Positions 43,369 through 51,052 of a stretch of DNA of 64,000 nt are shown here, one piece after another. Origin of the DNA: Rhizorhabdus wittichii RW1 (GTDB lineage: Bacteria > Pseudomonadota > Alphaproteobacteria > Sphingomonadales > Sphingomonadaceae). The stretch lies in contig CP000699.1 of the NCBI GenBank assembly GCA_000016765.1, positions 2,480,001 to 2,544,000 of the forward strand, read 5' to 3'. The position numbers were made by a program, and so were the translations under genes. The first letter of the stretch is position 1; each line of letters opens with the position of its first letter. The notes beneath the pieces are model-generated. The model was not told the origin of the DNA, searched no databases, and saw only the letters and a program-made list of their open reading frames with translations.

Positions 43369-43661
43369 CGGCCAAGAGCTTCATCGCCGAGCTGCGCGCC
43401 AGGCCCGGCCGGGGCCCCGAACTGATCCGGCTCCAGACCGAGCTCAAGGCGCTGGTGTTCGAGAGCGAACCCGACGCGCTGGTCTACGAGCTGTTCCAGT
43501 CGGAGGACGACCCCGACCTGTTCCAGGTGGTCGCCACCTTCCGCGACGACGCGGCGTTCGACCATCACATGCACATCGACTTCCACGACCGCCTGGTCCC
43601 GCCGATCCTCGACTGCCTCGACGGCGAGATGAAGATCGCCTTCTACCGATCGCTGGGGTGA
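43365..43661 (+). CDS. ABM-family small protein
   Basis: A 98-residue ABM-fold protein: KSFIAELRARPGRGPELIRLQTE at the start and DPDLFQVVATFRDDAAFDHHMH in the core. It is distantly related to the 41438 gene, and the ATG overlaps the synthetase stop. It converges with the E2 gene across a long repeat hairpin. Confidence 0.83.
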   Translation: MTAKSFIAELRARPGRGPELIRLQTELKALVFESEPDALVYELFQSEDDPDLFQVVATFRDDAAFDHHMHIDFHDRLVPPILDCLDGEMKIAFYRSLG

Positions 43662-43675
43662 GGCACCTCCTTTTG

Positions 43676-43766
43676 CGTCATGCCGGCGGAGGCCGGCATC
43701 TCAGGAGGTGGGGAGGCGCGGTCGAGGCACGAGCCGCCTGAGATGCCGGCCTCCGCCGGCATGACG
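43676..43766. repeat. Inverted pair of REP-like elements
   Basis: A 30-nt element starting CGTCATGCCGGCGGAGGCCG (43676-43705) recurs as its exact reverse complement at 43737-43766, 31 nt apart. It fills the gap between the convergent ABM and E2 genes and would end transcripts from both sides if it folds. Confidence 0.85.
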
Positions 43767-43782
43767 CGTGGAATCGCTTCCC

Positions 43783-45189
43783 CTACAGCAACCCTGGATT
43801 CTCGATCAGCCCGGCCAGCGCCGCCAGGAAGCGGCCACCGTCGGCGCCGTCGATCGCGCGATGGTCGCAGGACAGCGACAGGTGCAGCACCGGGACGATG
43901 CGGATCGCGCCGTCGTCGTCGATCGGTTCGGGCCGGGCGGTGCCGACCGCGAGGATCGCGCCCTGCGGCGGGTTGATGATCGCGTCGAACTGCTCGACCC
44001 CGAAGCCGCCGAGGTTCGACAGTGAGAAGCTGCCGCCACTGAACTCCTCGGGCTTGAGCTTGCCGGCGCGGGCGCGCTGGGCGAGGCTGGCCATCGCCGC
44101 CGAGATCTCCGCGACCGACAGCCGGTCGGCGGCGCGGACGATCGGCGTCACCAACCCCTTCTCGGTCGCCACCGCGACCGCGACGTCGGCATCGGCGAAG
44201 CGGTGGATCTCCTGGCCGTGGACCTGGATGTTGACCTGCGGCACCTCCATCAGCGCCAGCGCGCAGGCCCTGACCAGATAGTCGTTGACGCTCGGCCGCT
44301 GCCCCTGGACGGCGGCGCGCAGCGCGAGCAGCCGGTCGGCGCGCACCCGGCGGCGGACGTAGAAATGCGGAATCTGCTGCTTCGCCTCGGTCAGCCGGCG
44401 CGCGATCGTGCGGCGCATCGACGACATCGCCACGATCTCGACCCCGCCCAGCGCGGGAGCGACTGGCGCGGCAACGGGAGCGGGAGCCGGAGCCGGAACC
44501 GGCGTCGGCACCGCCGCGAGCACGTCGGCCTTGCGGACGCGGCCGCGCGGGCCGCTGCCGGCGACGGTTTCGAGCGCGACGGCATGGATCGCCGCGACCC
44601 GGCGCGCCATCGGCGTCGCGAACACGGTCGTCGCCGGCGGCGTCGGCAGCACGCCGACCAGCGTCGGCGCGGCCGGCGGGGCGATCGCCCGGTCGACGTC
44701 CTGCGCGGTGATCCGGCCGCCGCGGCCCGAGCCCGCCAGGCCGGCGACGTCGAGCCCCGCCGCGACCGCCTTGTCGCGCGCGACCGGGCTGATCGCGATC
44801 CCGTCCGGGATCGCCGATGCGGCGGCTACGGGGGCCACGGGTTCGGGGGCTGCGGCGGGCGCCTCGTCGCCATCGGGCGCGAAGCCGGCGTCGACCGGCT
44901 TGAAGCCGGCCACCAGAGCGTCGATCTCGGCCGGGTCGGCCTCGCCGCCGTCGGACAGCACCGCCAGCAGCGCGCCGACCGGATAGGTCTGTCCCGCCTC
45001 GGCGATCAGCCGGACGAAGCGGCCGTCGGCCTCGGCCTCGACCTCGTTGGTGATCTTGTCGGTCTCGATCAGGGTCAGCACCGTGCCCTTCGCGAAGGGC
45101 TGGTTCTCGGCCACCATCCATTCGGCGATGGTGCCTTCCGACATCTCGATGCCCCATTTGGGCATGGTGAAGGCTTTGAGCCTGGCCAT
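43783..45189 (-). CDS. 2-oxoacid/acetoin dehydrogenase E2 (dihydrolipoamide acyltransferase)
   Basis: A 468-residue core subunit. A lipoyl domain (1-78) carries the attachment lysine K45 in IETDKITNEVEA, the wording found in acetoin dehydrogenase E2. There are two peripheral-subunit-binding domains, 131-168 and 190-227, where one is usual, then an Ala/Pro linker. The acyltransferase domain has the catalytic H443 and D447 in CDHRAIDG. It is last in the unit SDR-Rieske-E1alpha-E1beta-E2, 11 nt after E1beta. No E3 gene is present. Confidence 0.93.
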   Translation of the reverse strand: MARLKAFTMPKWGIEMSEGTIAEWMVAENQPFAKGTVLTLIETDKITNEVEAEADGRFVRLIAEAGQTYPVGALLAVLSDGGEADPAEIDALVAGFKPVDAGFAPDGDEAPAAAPEPVAPVAAASAIPDGIAISPVARDKAVAAGLDVAGLAGSGRGGRITAQDVDRAIAPPAAPTLVGVLPTPPATTVFATPMARRVAAIHAVALETVAGSGPRGRVRKADVLAAVPTPVPAPAPAPVAAPVAPALGGVEIVAMSSMRRTIARRLTEAKQQIPHFYVRRRVRADRLLALRAAVQGQRPSVNDYLVRACALALMEVPQVNIQVHGQEIHRFADADVAVAVATEKGLVTPIVRAADRLSVAEISAAMASLAQRARAGKLKPEEFSGGSFSLSNLGGFGVEQFDAIINPPQGAILAVGTARPEPIDDDGAIRIVPVLHLSLSCDHRAIDGADGGRFLAALAGLIENPGLL

Positions 45190-45200
45190 GGTCGCGCCCC

Positions 45201-46211
45201 TCAGCCGGCGGCGAGGGCGCGGCGGACCGCGGCCTCGATCTTCTGCGGCGACGGCACCCAGGCGCGTTCGAGCTCGCGCGCGAAGGGGATCGGGCTGTGC
45301 GGGCCGGTGACCATCTCGGGCGGCGCCTTCAGGCTGGAGAAGGCCTTGGTCGCGACCAGCGCGCAGATGTCGGCGGCGAGGCTGCAGCGCGGCGGGCTTT
45401 CGTCGACGACGACGAGCCGGCCGGTCGCCTCGACCGAGTCCAGGATCGCCTCCTCGTCGAGCGGGCTGGTGGTGCGCAGGTCGATGACGTCGCAGCCGAT
45501 CCCGTCGGCGGCGAGCTTGTCGGCCGCCTTCTCGGAGAAATTGACCATCCGGCCGCAGGTGACGATCGTCGCGTCGCCGCCCTCGCGCACCATCCGCGCC
45601 TCGCCGAAGCGCTGGCGGTGGTCGCCATCGGGCACCTCACCCTTCACGCCGTAGAGCGTCTTGTGCTCGAAGAACATCACCGGGTCGTCGCCGCGCAGCG
45701 CCTCGGTCAGCAGCCCCTTGGCGTCGGCCGGGGTCGCGGGCAGTACCACCTTCAGTCCCGGCATCGCGGTCAGCATCGCATAGACCGACTGGCTGTGCTG
45801 GGCGGCCGTGTTCATGCCCGCGCCGTAGACCAGGCGGATCACCGCCGGGCAGCGCGTCTTGCCGCCGAACATGTAGCGGAACTTGGCGATCTGGTTCCAG
45901 ATCTGGTCGAGGCTGACGCCGACGAAATCGGCGAACATCAGCTCCGCCACCGGGCGCTTGCCGGCCAGCGCCGCGCCGGCCGCCGCGCCGACGATCGCGC
46001 TTTCGGAGATCGGCGTGTCGATCACCCGCTCAGGGCCGAACTTGGCATAGAGGCCGCCCGACGTGCCCCAGATGCCGCCGATCGCCTCGGGCCCGCCGGC
46101 GGTGCCGTTGCCGCCGACGACGTCCTCGCCGAGCAGCATGATGTCGGGATCGCGTTCCATCTCCGCATGGAGCGTCTGGAGGATGGCATCGCGGATGGTC
46201 ATGATCGCCAT
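45201..46211 (-). CDS. 2-oxoacid/acetoin dehydrogenase E1 beta subunit
   Basis: A 336-residue thiamine-enzyme beta subunit: TIRDAILQTLHAEMERD, then LLGEDVVGG, RVIDTPISESAIVGAAAGAAL and QIAKFRYMFGG, then the C-terminal transketolase domain (DVIDLRTTSPLDEEAIL). Size and wording match AcoB/PdhB. The ATG at 46211 is 8 nt after GGGAGG; an upstream alternative at 46229 is less likely. It pairs with the E1alpha gene 14 nt upstream. Confidence 0.93.
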   Translation of the reverse strand: MAIMTIRDAILQTLHAEMERDPDIMLLGEDVVGGNGTAGGPEAIGGIWGTSGGLYAKFGPERVIDTPISESAIVGAAAGAALAGKRPVAELMFADFVGVSLDQIWNQIAKFRYMFGGKTRCPAVIRLVYGAGMNTAAQHSQSVYAMLTAMPGLKVVLPATPADAKGLLTEALRGDDPVMFFEHKTLYGVKGEVPDGDHRQRFGEARMVREGGDATIVTCGRMVNFSEKAADKLAADGIGCDVIDLRTTSPLDEEAILDSVEATGRLVVVDESPPRCSLAADICALVATKAFSSLKAPPEMVTGPHSPIPFARELERAWVPSPQKIEAAVRRALAAG

Positions 46212-46225
46212 GTCAGCGGCCTCCC

Positions 46226-47200
46226 TCAATAATAGTCGACATAGACGTCGTCGGCGACGGTCGCCGGATCGGGCGCGGGCGCGGCGCGCGCCTCGGTCAC
46301 CGCCGCCTCGATCAGCGCGGCGACCTCGGCGTCGACCGCGTCGAGATCGGCGGGGTCGAGCAGCTTCGCCTCCGCGACCTTCGCGCGGAACGCCTTGAGG
46401 CAGTCGCGCTCCTCGCGGATGCGGTCGAGCTCGCCCTTGCCGCGATAGCGCTGCGGGTCGCCCTCGAAATGGCCGAAGAAGCGCTCGGTATCGAGCTCGA
46501 TCGCCGCCGGGCCGTTGCCGGCGCGGACATGGTCGAGCAGCTCGCGCATCGTCTCATAGGTGTCGAAATAGTCGCAGCCATTGGCGCGCCACGCCTTCAT
46601 CCCGAACGCCTCGGCGCGGCTGGCGATGTCCCTGGCGGTGCCGACCGCATAGGCGTCGCCGGTATGTTCCGAATAATGGTTGTTCTCGAACACGAAGATC
46701 GCCGGGGCCTTTGTGACCACCGCCATGTTCATCGCCTCGAAGGTGGTGCCCTGGTTGCAGGCGCCGTCGCCCGAGAAGGCGATCGCGACCCGCCCCTTGC
46801 CGTCGAGCCGGGCCGCCAGCGCCGCGCCCACCGCCTGCGGCGCGCCGCCGCCGACGATGCCGTTGGCGCCGAGCATGCCCACCGACAGGTCGGCGATGTG
46901 CATCGATCCGCCCCGCCCCTTGCAGGTGCCCCCGGCGCGGCCGAATATCTCCTGCATCATCGCCTTCACGTCGCAGCCCTTGGCGATGCAATGGCCGTGG
47001 CCGCGATGGGTGGAGACGATCATGTCCTCGACGCCGAGCTGGTCGCAGATGCCGACCGCGACCGCCTCCTGCCCGGCATAGAGATGGGTGAAGCCGGCGA
47101 TCTCGCCGGTCTTGATCTCCTCGTGCAGGCGTTCCTCGAACTGGCGGATCGTCGCCATCCGGCGATAGGCGCCGACCAGCTCCTCGCGGCTCAGTTGCAT
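46226..47200 (-). CDS. 2-oxoacid/acetoin dehydrogenase E1 alpha subunit
   Basis: A 324-residue thiamine-diphosphate-binding subunit. The TPP/Mg motif runs GDG (144-146) to NN (173-174), in FSGDGACNQGTTFEAMN and VFENN. The active-site HRGHGH precedes it, and the phosphorylation-loop-like KGRGGSMHIAD is conserved. ATG at 47200 is 9 nt after GAGGAAAA; upstream in-frame codons overlap the Rieske gene. With E1beta and E2 it should cleave a 2-oxo acid or an acyloin, releasing an acyl-CoA. Its place directly behind a Rieske oxygenase implies the bond it breaks is created by this pathway. Confidence 0.93.
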   Translation of the reverse strand: MQLSREELVGAYRRMATIRQFEERLHEEIKTGEIAGFTHLYAGQEAVAVGICDQLGVEDMIVSTHRGHGHCIAKGCDVKAMMQEIFGRAGGTCKGRGGSMHIADLSVGMLGANGIVGGGAPQAVGAALAARLDGKGRVAIAFSGDGACNQGTTFEAMNMAVVTKAPAIFVFENNHYSEHTGDAYAVGTARDIASRAEAFGMKAWRANGCDYFDTYETMRELLDHVRAGNGPAAIELDTERFFGHFEGDPQRYRGKGELDRIREERDCLKAFRAKVAEAKLLDPADLDAVDAEVAALIEAAVTEARAAPAPDPATVADDVYVDYY

Positions 47201-47210
47201 CAGCTTTTCC

Positions 47211-48542
47211 TCAGAGATCGCCGGGGGACTTGCCGCCCGGACCGTAGACATGATCGTCGAGCACCTTGTGGAAGTGCCGGATGCGCAGCTCCTGGTCGCC
47301 GATCCACAGGCCGGGGAAGGCGTCCGACTGCATCCCCTTCTGGACGGTCGGCAGGTTGAACGCGTCCTGGTCGAGCACCTGGCCGATCGACTTCTCGCCG
47401 TGGCGGAAGCGCTTGTGCCGGGGCCGCTCGGGCCATTCCTCGCCCTCGGGCACCAGCTCGAGCATCCAGATGTCGTAGAGCATCTTGTCGGGATCGGTCG
47501 GATGCGGCCGCTGCCGGAACATCATCACGTCGTCGGCATGGACGTTGAGCGAGACGTTCGGGAAGATGGTGTAGTGATAGTCGTCGGTGAGCTGGTCGTC
47601 GTTGAGCGCCGAATAATCCTTGCCCTGCGACGCGCCGTGCTCGCGCTTGAAGAGCTGGACGTCGCGGCGGATGTCGCTGACCCGGCCGTCATAGTCGGCG
47701 GGGTCCATCCCGGCCTTGACCATGATGTCGTGGATCGCCGGCGGGATCGAGGAGGGCAGCGCGACCCGGCCCGACACGCAGGCGAAGGGGACGAGGTAGC
47801 GGCTGTGCCGCTCATAGACGTCGATCTGGGCGTTGGTGTCGTCGAGATACCATTGCAGCTGCGGGTGGATGCCCTGGACGTGATAGACCTCGCTGAACGC
47901 GTCGACGCTTGCCTTCCAGTTGCAGTCCCATTCGACGGTGATGTCGCGGACCCACGCCATCCGCTCCATATGATAGGGGCCGAGATGCTGCGGCATCGGC
48001 GCGAGATAGTCCTCCAGCGGACCGACGTCGGGGTTGAGCGAGAACCAGACGAAGCTGCCCCATTCGGCGCAGGGGTAGGCCGGCAGCCGCATCCCCGGAG
48101 GTCCGCCCTGCGGGAAGGTGTCGAGATCGGGGATGCGGGCGATGCAGCCGTCGAGGCCATAGGTCCAGTGATGGTACATGCACCGGAAATCCTCGGCATT
48201 GCCGAGCCCTTCGGGACGCAGCCTGTTGCCGCGGTGCAGGCAGACATTGGGAAAGGCGCGGACCGATCCGTCCTGCTGGCGGACGATCAGCACGCTCTCC
48301 TTGCCGATGTCGGTGCAGATATAGTCGCCCGGCTCCTTCAGGTCGCACGACCGGCCGCCGAGCAGCCAGACCTTGGTCCAGACCTTGTCCCATTCGAGCT
48401 TCATGAATTCGGGCGAGGTGTAGCGCGCGGCCGGGATGACGTCGTAGCCGAGGTCGGGGTCCTCGGCCTTCCATGCCGGCGTGCCGTCGGGCCAGTCCTG
48501 CGGATTGACCCGGATCATGTCGACCTTGCGCTTCACGTCCAT
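47211..48542 (-). CDS. Rieske oxygenase large subunit
   Basis: A 443-residue ring-hydroxylating oxygenase. Rieske ligands are C101-H103 (CLHRGNRL) and C121-H124 (CMYHHWTYG), and the mononuclear site region is VDAFSEVYHVQGIHPQL. Its domain style matches the tandem pair at 34593-37291 (for example GQVLDQDxFNLPTVQKGM against GEVLDQDSDLLPIVQAG), so these three form a subfamily. It follows an SDR by 13 nt and precedes the E1alpha gene by 10 nt. ATG has GAGG 9 nt upstream. Confidence 0.93.
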   Translation of the reverse strand: MDVKRKVDMIRVNPQDWPDGTPAWKAEDPDLGYDVIPAARYTSPEFMKLEWDKVWTKVWLLGGRSCDLKEPGDYICTDIGKESVLIVRQQDGSVRAFPNVCLHRGNRLRPEGLGNAEDFRCMYHHWTYGLDGCIARIPDLDTFPQGGPPGMRLPAYPCAEWGSFVWFSLNPDVGPLEDYLAPMPQHLGPYHMERMAWVRDITVEWDCNWKASVDAFSEVYHVQGIHPQLQWYLDDTNAQIDVYERHSRYLVPFACVSGRVALPSSIPPAIHDIMVKAGMDPADYDGRVSDIRRDVQLFKREHGASQGKDYSALNDDQLTDDYHYTIFPNVSLNVHADDVMMFRQRPHPTDPDKMLYDIWMLELVPEGEEWPERPRHKRFRHGEKSIGQVLDQDAFNLPTVQKGMQSDAFPGLWIGDQELRIRHFHKVLDDHVYGPGGKSPGDL

Positions 48543-48555
48543 CGGGCGCGGCCTC

Positions 48556-49317
48556 TCAGAAGTGCGTCCGGTTGGTGAAGGCGCCGTCGACGACGAGGTG
48601 CGATCCGTTGCACCAGCTCGCCGCCGGGCTGGCGAGGAAGACGATGCAACGGGCGATCTCCTCGGGCGTGCCGAGCCGGCCGGCCGGCTGCTGGCGGAGC
48701 TGCGACTGGTAGAATTTCTCCATCGTGCCCTTGATCATGTCCCAGTTGCCGCCTTCGAACTCGACCGGGCCGGGGGAGACGACGTTGACGCGGATGCCGT
48801 CCTTGCCGTGGGCCAGCGCGAGCTGCTTGCCCCAGGTGACGAGCGACGCCTTCATCGCGTTGTAGGGCTGCGGCCCGCCCATCGCCTCGGCGGCCGAGGT
48901 GGTGGCGATCAGGACGATCGAGCCCGACTGCCGCTCGGCCATGGTCGGCAGCACGGCTTCGACCGCGCGCACCGGGCCCATCACGTCGACCTCGAACGCG
49001 TTGTGCCAATATTTCTCGCTGCCCAGGCCGCCGCCGGCCGAGCTGATCGGGATCAGGATGTCGCAGCCGTCGAGGGCCTCGATCGCCCAGGCCAGCCACG
49101 CCTTGTAGTCGTCCGCCTTCTTCACGTTGACGGCCTTGCCGACGACATTGGTGCCGTAGCGCTTGAGGCTCGCCACCGCGTCCTTGACGCCGTCCTCGGA
49201 CCGGGCGGCGATCGCCAGGTCGCACCCTTCGCGCGCAAGCGTCTCCGCCACCGCCATGCCGATGCCGCGCGCGGCCCCGACGACGATCGCCTTCTTGCCC
49301 TGCAAACCGAGATCCAC
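48556..49317 (-). CDS. SDR-family oxidoreductase
   Basis: A 253-residue short-chain dehydrogenase with GAARGIG cofactor loop, ISSAGG in place of NNAG, Ser in ATTSA, and Y-NAM-K. A GTG at 49317 is chosen as the start: GGAGAGG is 5 nt upstream and the protein begins VDLGLQGKKAIVVG. An open frame continues upstream into low-complexity Gly/Glu codons and is not credible. It heads the five-gene unit SDR-Rieske-E1alpha-E1beta-E2, with palindrome copy F 90 nt upstream. Confidence 0.9.
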   Translation of the reverse strand: MDLGLQGKKAIVVGAARGIGMAVAETLAREGCDLAIAARSEDGVKDAVASLKRYGTNVVGKAVNVKKADDYKAWLAWAIEALDGCDILIPISSAGGGLGSEKYWHNAFEVDVMGPVRAVEAVLPTMAERQSGSIVLIATTSAAEAMGGPQPYNAMKASLVTWGKQLALAHGKDGIRVNVVSPGPVEFEGGNWDMIKGTMEKFYQSQLRQQPAGRLGTPEEIARCIVFLASPAASWCNGSHLVVDGAFTNRTHF

Positions 49318-49406
49318 CTTCACCTCTCCGCCCGTCGCCGGCGATGCCACTTCGCCGCCGGCTTCTCCCCCTTCTTCTGCACCGCCTCCCCCGCCAGGGC
49401 AAGATG

Positions 49407-49426
49407 AAAACAAGCATGAATGTTTT
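49407..49426. promoter_or_regulatory. Regulon palindrome copy F
   Basis: AAAACAAGCATGAATGTTTT: exact arms and CATG core. It lies 90 nt upstream of the SDR-Rieske-E1-E2 operon and 105 nt from copy G, in the region divergent from the TetR gene. Confidence 0.85.
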
Positions 49427-49511
49427 TTATTTGGATTCCCACTATCCGCATATCATCAGGCCGGAGCTGTGCTATGGACAGGGTGACAAGGCTGCTTGAC
49501 AGCCCCCATCA

Positions 49512-49531
49512 AAAACAAACATGATTGTTTC
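49512..49531. promoter_or_regulatory. Regulon palindrome copy G (TetR autoregulatory site)
   Basis: AAAACAAACATGATTGTTTC: exact left arm and core, one change in the right arm. It ends 20 nt before the ATG of the TetR-family regulator, the classic position for autorepression. Confidence 0.85.
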
Positions 49532-49551
49532 TTGAGTAAGGATCGAAGTCC

Positions 49552-50262
49552 ATGGCGTTGGCCGCAGTCCGTTCCGGTTCCCCCGCCCGCCAGCCGCGCG
49601 AACGCGGCCAGGGCGGCCAGACCCAGCAGTCGCTGAAGAGCGCGCAGACGCGTGCCCGGCTGATCGACGCGACGATCCGCTGCATCGTCAAGGTCGGCTA
49701 TGCCAACACCACCACGCCGCAGGTCGCGGCCGAGGCCGGCCTGTCGCGCGGCGCGATGCTCCACCATTTCGAGAACGGCTCCGCGCTGATCAAGGCGGCG
49801 ATCGTCGAACTGCACGAGAAGCGGCTGCGCGCCTTCCGCCGCGCCGCCGACACCGAGAACCACGACGTCGACGCGCTGGTCCGCGCCTATTGGCGGCAGC
49901 TCCAGAAGCCTGCCTTCGTCGCCTTCCACGAACTGGCGCTGGCGGCGCGCACCCATGCCGACCTCGCCAAGATCCTGCAGCCGCTCCAGGTCGAGTATCG
50001 CGAGCGCTTCAACGCGCAGGCGGTGGCGCTCTTCCCCGAATGGCAGGGCGACCGCGAGCGCTTCGACCTCGCCATGACGCTGTCGCAGACGATGCTCGAG
50101 GGCATGGCGATCAACGTCCTGACCGGCGCGATGGCCGAGGCGATGGTCGAGCCGATGCTGGGTCTGCTCGAGGACCAGATCCGCGCGATGAATCCCAAGC
50201 TCTCCAAGGGCGCGCGCGCCAGGCCCGCCAAGGATCAGCCCGCCAAGGATCAGCCGGATTGA
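49552..50262 (+). CDS. TetR-family transcriptional regulator (probable regulon controller)
   Basis: A 236-residue repressor. The N-terminal helix-turn-helix is at about 36-77, with TTTPQVAAEAGLSRGAMLHHF as the recognition region; the rest is an all-helical ligand-binding domain. A 30-residue basic, Gln-rich leader precedes it, and the tail carries a short repeat PAKDQPAKDQP. ATG follows AAGGATCGAAGTCC. The palindrome just upstream also occurs at seven other promoters in the island, which makes this the best candidate for the shared regulator. Its 3' end overlaps the convergent ThuA gene by 13 nt. Confidence 0.92.
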   Translation: MALAAVRSGSPARQPRERGQGGQTQQSLKSAQTRARLIDATIRCIVKVGYANTTTPQVAAEAGLSRGAMLHHFENGSALIKAAIVELHEKRLRAFRRAADTENHDVDALVRAYWRQLQKPAFVAFHELALAARTHADLAKILQPLQVEYRERFNAQAVALFPEWQGDRERFDLAMTLSQTMLEGMAINVLTGAMAEAMVEPMLGLLEDQIRAMNPKLSKGARARPAKDQPAKDQPD

Positions 50263-50981
50263 GGCAGGCCCCAGCGAATGCCGCGGCGGAGCAGTTCGGC
50301 GAACACCGGATAGTTCCAGGAGCAGCGCTGGGGGTGCGGCCAGAAATCGGCCAGCGGCCGCAGGTCGTAATGGCCCCGGCAATGGCCGAGGGTGAGGTAG
50401 AGGATCGCCCCCTCGCCCACCCGCCGTTCATAGAGCACGGGCACCTCGGGCTCGTCCCATTCCGAGTCGCGGAATTCGGGGCAGGAGCCGGTGAAGCCGG
50501 TGTGCAGCAGCACGTCGATCTCGGCGGTGCGGTGGGTCAGGTACAGCTCGTCCTCGACCCGGAAGTCGCGCAGGCCGGCGGTCATCTGATGGTCGCCGCG
50601 CGTCACGAACACCTTGAACGGCGCGATCGGCGGGTGGCCGGCGAAGCGGGTGCCGAGCAGGCCGGTGAAGGCCGGCGCGACATCGGGCGTGTCGACCAGC
50701 CCGTCCGCGCCGAAGCGCAGCGTCGCGTTGGTGCCGTGCAGCGCCAGCCAGCGGCCGCCGCGCGCCAGGAACGCCGCCAGCGCCTCGGTCTGCGCCGCAT
50801 CGGGCAGCAGGTCGCAGGTATAGGTGATCAGCAGGTCGGCCGCCGCGAGGCTGGCGAGATCGCCATAGTCCGACGCCACCGAGGTCCGCGCCTCGGGCAG
50901 CTCCGCCAGCAGCTTCAGCAACTCCAGACGCGCAAAGTCGATATCATGATATTTCCCCGCCGCGACCAGATGAACCTTCAT
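50250..50981 (-). CDS. ThuA-like domain protein
   Basis: A 243-residue class I glutamine-amidotransferase-like protein of the ThuA family (trehalose utilisation in rhizobia). Recognisable are LLITYTCDLLPD, FLARGGRWLALHGTNA, FKVFVTRGDHQMTAGL, DELYL and the terminal GHCRGHYDLRPLADFW. No trehalose genes are near, so the name gives no function here. ATG follows GGGAGGCGAGGTC. It diverges from the CoA-transferase gene. Confidence 0.85.
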   Translation of the reverse strand: MKVHLVAAGKYHDIDFARLELLKLLAELPEARTSVASDYGDLASLAAADLLITYTCDLLPDAAQTEALAAFLARGGRWLALHGTNATLRFGADGLVDTPDVAPAFTGLLGTRFAGHPPIAPFKVFVTRGDHQMTAGLRDFRVEDELYLTHRTAEIDVLLHTGFTGSCPEFRDSEWDEPEVPVLYERRVGEGAILYLTLGHCRGHYDLRPLADFWPHPQRCSWNYPVFAELLRRGIRWGLPQSG

Positions 50982-51052
50982 GACCTCGCCTCCCTCACGT
51001 GCATGCGCATGAGGCTATGCCCCGCGCCGGGGCTGGCAAGGGGGGACTCGCT

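Noticed and set aside
49323-49413. N-terminal extension of the SDR gene at 48556
   Set aside because: The extra 30 codons are low-complexity Gly/Glu/Ala, overlap palindrome copy F and lack a ribosome site; a GTG at 49317 with GGAGAGG fits better.
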